A stretch of DNA of 64,000 bases, taken from the NCBI GenBank assembly GCA_905331475.1, contig CAJNYU010004518.1, positions 62,001 through 126,000 on the forward strand. The letters are read 5' to 3'. Of this stretch, positions 59,861-64,000 are shown one piece after another (the stretch's first letter is position 1; every line of letters begins with the position of its first letter). Below the pieces are notes generated by a model. That model had not been told where the DNA came from. It searched no databases and worked only from the letters and a program-made list of their open reading frames with translations. This DNA comes from Rotaria socialis (Eukaryota > Rotifera > Eurotatoria > Philodinida > Philodinidae). Made by a program: the position numbers and the translations under genes.

Positions 59861-60829
59861 TTACGAAGCTAACTATATCAGTAAGCCATTAGAAAATTAA
59901 AGCCATAACTGAGAAAAAAGTTTGTTTTTATCCTCAGCCAAAAATGAAGAAGTTCAGATGTATTATTGAAGGATATATACGAGCATAGGAAAAAAATTCA
60001 TTAGTTTCAAAAATAGAATAGAAAAGCAATAGACACATACTTTGGACTTCATTATAATGCGATAAAATCCTTTGAAAATGAAAGATTATCTAAAACATAG
60101 CAATTTTCATCGAGACTCAACTAAAACAAGACCTTTGAAACTTTTATAGTTTTGCTGCATTATTGATAGCGAAATCTTTATCAAAATAGAATATCTAGTA
60201 TTTTAACTGACGTGAATCATGCGTTGAACATAATGATGAGTGTCAATTCTTAAAATGAAAGACTTTTTCATAACGTTTGAAATTAATTTTGTCTCTTAAT
60301 CCTTCGGATTAAAATCAATCTTTCTATAGAAAAACATGTTTTGAATTTCAATCGAAACTAGACAACCATGTTTAGATGAATGATATTTTATTTTTCAGTT
60401 GTTTTTCCAAAGAAAACGAATATCGTTGTTCATGACATGCAAAAGTAAAACGTTTTGTTTTGAAGGTATAATAGGTTTTTTTTCCTTATGTACTCAACAC
60501 ATTAGCGTGTTTATTTGATTTCTAAAGTATGTACTATTTATGTTGCATTTTATATTAGTCGAGTTGCCAGTACTGAAATCGATTAAATTTATGATGAAGA
60601 TTAAAGCTTATTATGGCTCTTATTTGGAGAGTTTCAATGTATTTTAGGCGGTAGAAGCATATTAAAATAAATGCGAAAACCTCGGATTTAAATCCGAGTG
60701 TTATGTGCACTTCAAAAAGTGATAAATCACCAATATTAATACCTATCGAGTTCGGGTTTTTACCTTTCGATAGACCTTTTGATTAGCTACAAAACCAGAC
60801 ATTTGGAAAACCCCAAAACTACTGGTCAT
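59861..60829. other. Intergenic, no gene recognised
   Basis: Upstream region of the intact receptor gene, AT-rich. Nothing beyond chance frames. Confidence 0.5.
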
Positions 60830-61031
60830 CTGAGACATATCTAGGCAATTTGGTTTCTCGATGCAGTTTTTGTGCGTTTTGAGACCTTTTTCAGGCAATG
60901 TTTCGTTAGAAAACTACGATTTGGTTTAAAACTAATATCAGATTCGGAATCAGCGTTAAAAACTGAGTCGATTTATATATGTTGTGAATAATTCTGAGAA
61001 AAACAAATTTTTTTGAAAAAAATCCCTGTGN
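60830..61031 (-). repeat. Dispersed G-run repeat, copy C (inverted, truncated)
   Basis: The reverse complement matches the second half of copy B: CAGGGATTTTTTTC, ATATATAAATCGACTCAG, GCTGATTCCGAATCTGATAT and CGAAACATTGCCTGAAAAAG. It stops at an N (61031), exactly where copy B has its G-run, so the missing first half may be an assembly break rather than a biological truncation. Confidence 0.8.
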
Positions 61032-61734
61032 TTGTAAAGATACCCGCCAATCTTTGGTTGCTCGCGACACCCCTGGAGTTACGCCCCCCCTGCTCTGAGA
61101 CCTGACTTACACCCCTGATCTACACCCGGAATAAAATAATCCGTTTAAAAATAATCAATTAGTATAGTCTGTGCTGTTGTTTGAATTACTCTTTGTGAAC
61201 ACATCAAAAAAAGGTGTTGATCATGAACGGCAAACTTGGTTTCGTGACTTGTTTAGCACTATTGGATTTTATATTCGATCTTTGAATTATGTTACAATGT
61301 CTTGACTGGTGCCAATAATTCGAGAATTGTCCTCATCAAAATGTTAAACCATGTACTTTAATATATTATTCAGGTTTCTGATGAATAATAGTGACTAGGG
61401 GTGTACAGCTCACGCTTATGAACGAGAGCGTTTGCGTGGCATCGAATACACAATCGATTCTGATCATTTTTATCTAGTCTATTCCTCGAAAAGTAGCATT
61501 CACAGTTTTCGCGCTTGTGGTCCACCTCAGGTATCGTGAAAACAATTCTTTTTGTTGAGCAACCAAAATCGTAAGAACTTGAAGATGGATTGGTACTGAT
61601 GACGAATATTATCATTAGGCCTTTCAAAAAACGTTTATTCTTGAAATAACCTTAAGCACTCTTTGAGCACGTTCCTCGTTATTTCTACTATCCTAGAATT
61701 ATTTCCTGCTTAAATTTAGTAAAAGACACTTTTT

Positions 61735-61960
61735 CTAGCTCAGAATGTTGCGCTCTTTACGAATTTGAATTCTTTTTACAAACATACACGGTAGAATTTG
61801 GAAACAAAATAGTGATTTCCAAGCAAAAATTCATCTTTTCGTTAACAACTAGAATTTAGTTCCTATGGTGCTTTATGAAGTCATTGTTGCTGCAATGTAA
61901 AATTCAGACCATTAATGCAATTTTTCAAGGTCTATCGATTGGTAATATTAAAAAATTAAA
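61735..61960 (+). repeat. Possible diverged relative of the foldback element at 1490-2890
   Basis: CAGAATGTTGCGCTCTTTACGAATTTGAAT resembles AAAATGTTGAGTTCTTCACGAATCTGAAC at 1860. Further on, the pattern GTTTTTCAAGCTCTATCAACTGGAGATCTTAAAA (2037) is mirrored by TTTTTCAAGGTCTATCGATTGGTAATATTAAAA (61921). Spacing between the two matches is similar in both places. The rest is too diverged to align by eye. Confidence 0.4.
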
Positions 61961-62896
61961 ATGATGGGCGGACAGGTCGAAAACTTGAAATTCTCACGAG
62001 AGAAGCCGTTTTTCTACTAGATCTGCCTATATAAGTTTGATTTTCAGCGTGAGATCAATCTTTATGGGACGTAAAATTCGGTCCATACATTTCACTCTTG
62101 AAGTGCTATTGATTGATAGTCGCGACAGGGTGACATCGGGTACAACAAAGGAAAATTTCTAAAATAATGGAATATTAAGTATTATTCAAGTCATTTTGTG
62201 GGTATTTCTGTAATTAATTGAATGATGATGGGTTTTTCAGAAAGAAAACATTAGGTTTTGAGCGGCCTTGTTGAATCTCTATCAGTTAATGATGCTAATG
62301 AAAGATAATCAGATCGAACATGGAACGAAATGAATGAGATCTTCAACTATTGTTACGCCTGATATAATTTCTACGGTGAGTCAGTGGTAAGTTGCGCTTA
62401 GAGAACAAGTAGGTGTAATAAATATTATTTGAGCTCTTGTATAGTGGATTTGGAAAAAAATAGATCATATTATCAACGGAATAAATTTGAGAATGGCAAG
62501 AAGTCATCTGTACCTGTTGTTCGATTGCGAGCAAAAGACGAAGAAAAGCATGCATATATCATGAGAGACCCCGTTAAATTTCATCAAGCCATATTCGACA
62601 TTGGATTGTCTCTCTTTCCCCAACCATTAAAAAGATAGTTTGAATTAAAAGAAATACATAATATTTCTACCAAAATTAAAAATATATGTACGTGAATGTT
62701 TCATATTGATATGAATAGTAAATCTGTTTCGGTTTGATGCAGTTACATAGCAGCTTCAAATCGCATAAATAAAAAGTATATCCTTATGTTAATTGTTTTC
62801 CCCCGTTATCTTCTTCTCTTAAGGGTAGTGATGGCTATCACATAGGATCATAGTTTGAAGTGCTAATCAATTGGTGTTAACCAAGAAGTTACCTTA

Positions 62897-63257
62897 CCCA
62901 GGTCGAAAAATCTGACGTAAGATCTTGCAATCCGAACGAAATCTTATAAGCATCAGACAAAAAAATCGTCGCCTCTGAAATCTTGCATCAGATCATACTA
63001 TATTTCCTTTAAAGATTACACATGCAATTTATTTTCAATACAAATTTGTCGGATATTTTAAGGAGATATTAGTTTAATTAAAATATCACAGTGATAGTTC
63101 ATGGGTAATAGAACCTTTCAAGAATCTTCTGATACGACTTAGTGTAAGAAATTAGAGACGACGGTTTTGCGTACGATTTTCCGTCTGATCTTATCAGATC
63201 AGATATGATCAAACGTACGATTCTTGTAAGATCTTGCCGTCTGGTTTCTCACCCTGG
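62897..63257. mobile_element. MITE-like inverted-repeat element
   Basis: The left end, CCCAGGTCGAAAAATCTGAC then GTAAGATCTTGCAA, pairs with the inverted right end, where CCAGGGTGAGAAACC, AGACGG and CAAGATCTTACAAG read on the minus strand. ATCAGA/TCTGAT words recur throughout (for example 62950-62995 and 63180-63215). About 360 bp, no coding capacity. Target-site duplication not resolved. Confidence 0.55.
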
Positions 63258-64000
63258 ATAATTTGTATTAGGTACATAATCATTCGATGTTATATTCTAA
63301 TATAATTCATGCATTTCTACGTTCTTTCTGCGTGAATAAAGCTTCCTACTGACAGAAAATTGCAAAGCAATCATTACTTTGTCGATTCAAAATCCTGACA
63401 TGTTACTCGGCACCTTCGAACTCCCAAAGATCTAGCTCAATATAGTGCAAACTGAAAATAATCTCACAGGTTTCAACACGTGACGTATTGATACCCTTTT
63501 TCTTTGTCTCTCAAGTTTTCGACCAAGAGAGGATAGAAAATAGAGCATTTCGTGCGCGAATCGTGTTTTCAAAGCACTACTTCGATGCAGAAAACTATGC
63601 CACTATAGTCAAACTCAACAGAGGTGCGTCTGAGTTAAGTGTATTCCGTTGAATGCGCTCTTCCGCGATATTCACATCATTCAGATAAAGATCCTCTAGC
63701 CAAAGATCATCAAACAGCTAATTTCCAAGAGATGCGAATGTTTCTATTGATGCTCCCTAATTCAATAGTATTTGTTTTAGGTGATCTTTGTCTCGACCAT
63801 ATTTGTTTCGGCGATGACAGAAGCTTTCTGCAAGTTTTTACTTCTTACCTTGTTATATCTATTATCCTGCTTTTTTGAAACTACCAATAGATAGACTTTG
63901 ACAAAATTACACTGATGGCTCAAATTTTACTTTGCAATAGCACTGACTTCGCAAAGTGTCACAGGTACAAAATTCGATATGTTAGACAAAATGTTAATTT
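63258..64000. other. Window end, no gene recognised
   Basis: A 79-codon plus-strand frame (63639-63878) ends in a hydrophobic stretch but starts from a non-ATG codon and has no recognisable motif. Not annotated as a gene. Confidence 0.4.

Noticed and set aside
61370..61627. 85-codon minus-strand frame with several cysteines, possible zinc-binding peptide
   Set aside because: The cysteine spacing fits no domain that I know, and there is no supporting exon structure.
62429..62638. 69-codon plus-strand frame with a charged sequence
   Set aside because: It lacks an ATG, a recognisable motif and splice context, and lies among mobile-element remnants.

Overview
The window is gene-dense, AT-rich nuclear DNA of a small-genome animal. 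Nearly all introns are 50-70 bp with GT-AG ends, and most reading frames can be assembled from short exons. Two kinds of gene point to a bdelloid rotifer: seven-transmembrane receptors of the style expanded in bdelloids, and a broken EGF-plus-membrane gene with the family's LSLDAILGY block. The genus cannot be fixed from the sequence. No prokaryotic, organellar or viral gene was recognised, and no tRNA or rRNA was seen.

Layout: 1-379 is the 3' end of a fatty-acid elongase. 1.5-6.5 kb is repeat-rich: a large foldback element, a MITE with expanded ends and a decayed EGF/receptor gene. 7.1-32.6 kb is the gene-dense core. It holds a CEP152-like coiled-coil gene on the minus strand, back to back with BBS1, then on the plus strand an innexin, an unknown 4-TM protein, a secreted C16orf89-family protein, AHI1 (jouberin) and CFAP107. 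32.7-34.7 kb is a minus-strand metallocarboxypeptidase containing 13-nt and 5-nt microexons. 35.2-35.5 kb encodes a 77-residue secreted peptide. 37.4-39.4 kb holds two inverted-repeat elements, one abutting a 99-bp copy of the neighbouring zinc-finger gene. 40.1-47.5 kb is a 12-finger C2H2 gene with polyglutamine tracts. 47.5-64 kb is sparse: a prokineticin-like secreted protein, a dead and an apparently intact 7-TM receptor, and several inverted-repeat elements.

Four of the core genes act in one cell-biological programme: centriole duplication (CEP152-like), BBSome trafficking (BBS1), transition zone (AHI1) and axonemal doublet lumen (CFAP107). X-box-like sites, the binding sites of RFX factors, lie in the shared CEP152/BBS1 promoter and 71 bp upstream of the AHI1 start. 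The strongest leads are this ciliary neighbourhood with its X-boxes, the 5-nt microexon, and the gene fragment beside a transposon-like inverted repeat. The fragment could be real capture or an assembly error, since an N sits exactly at the junction. No wholly new biological system was proved here.

Exon models were built by eye from splice signals, frame continuity and remembered family sequence. For BBS1, AHI1, CFAP107, the innexin, the carboxypeptidase, the zinc-finger gene and the small secreted genes, the exon lengths sum to an open frame. The CEP152-like model has one unresolved splice.
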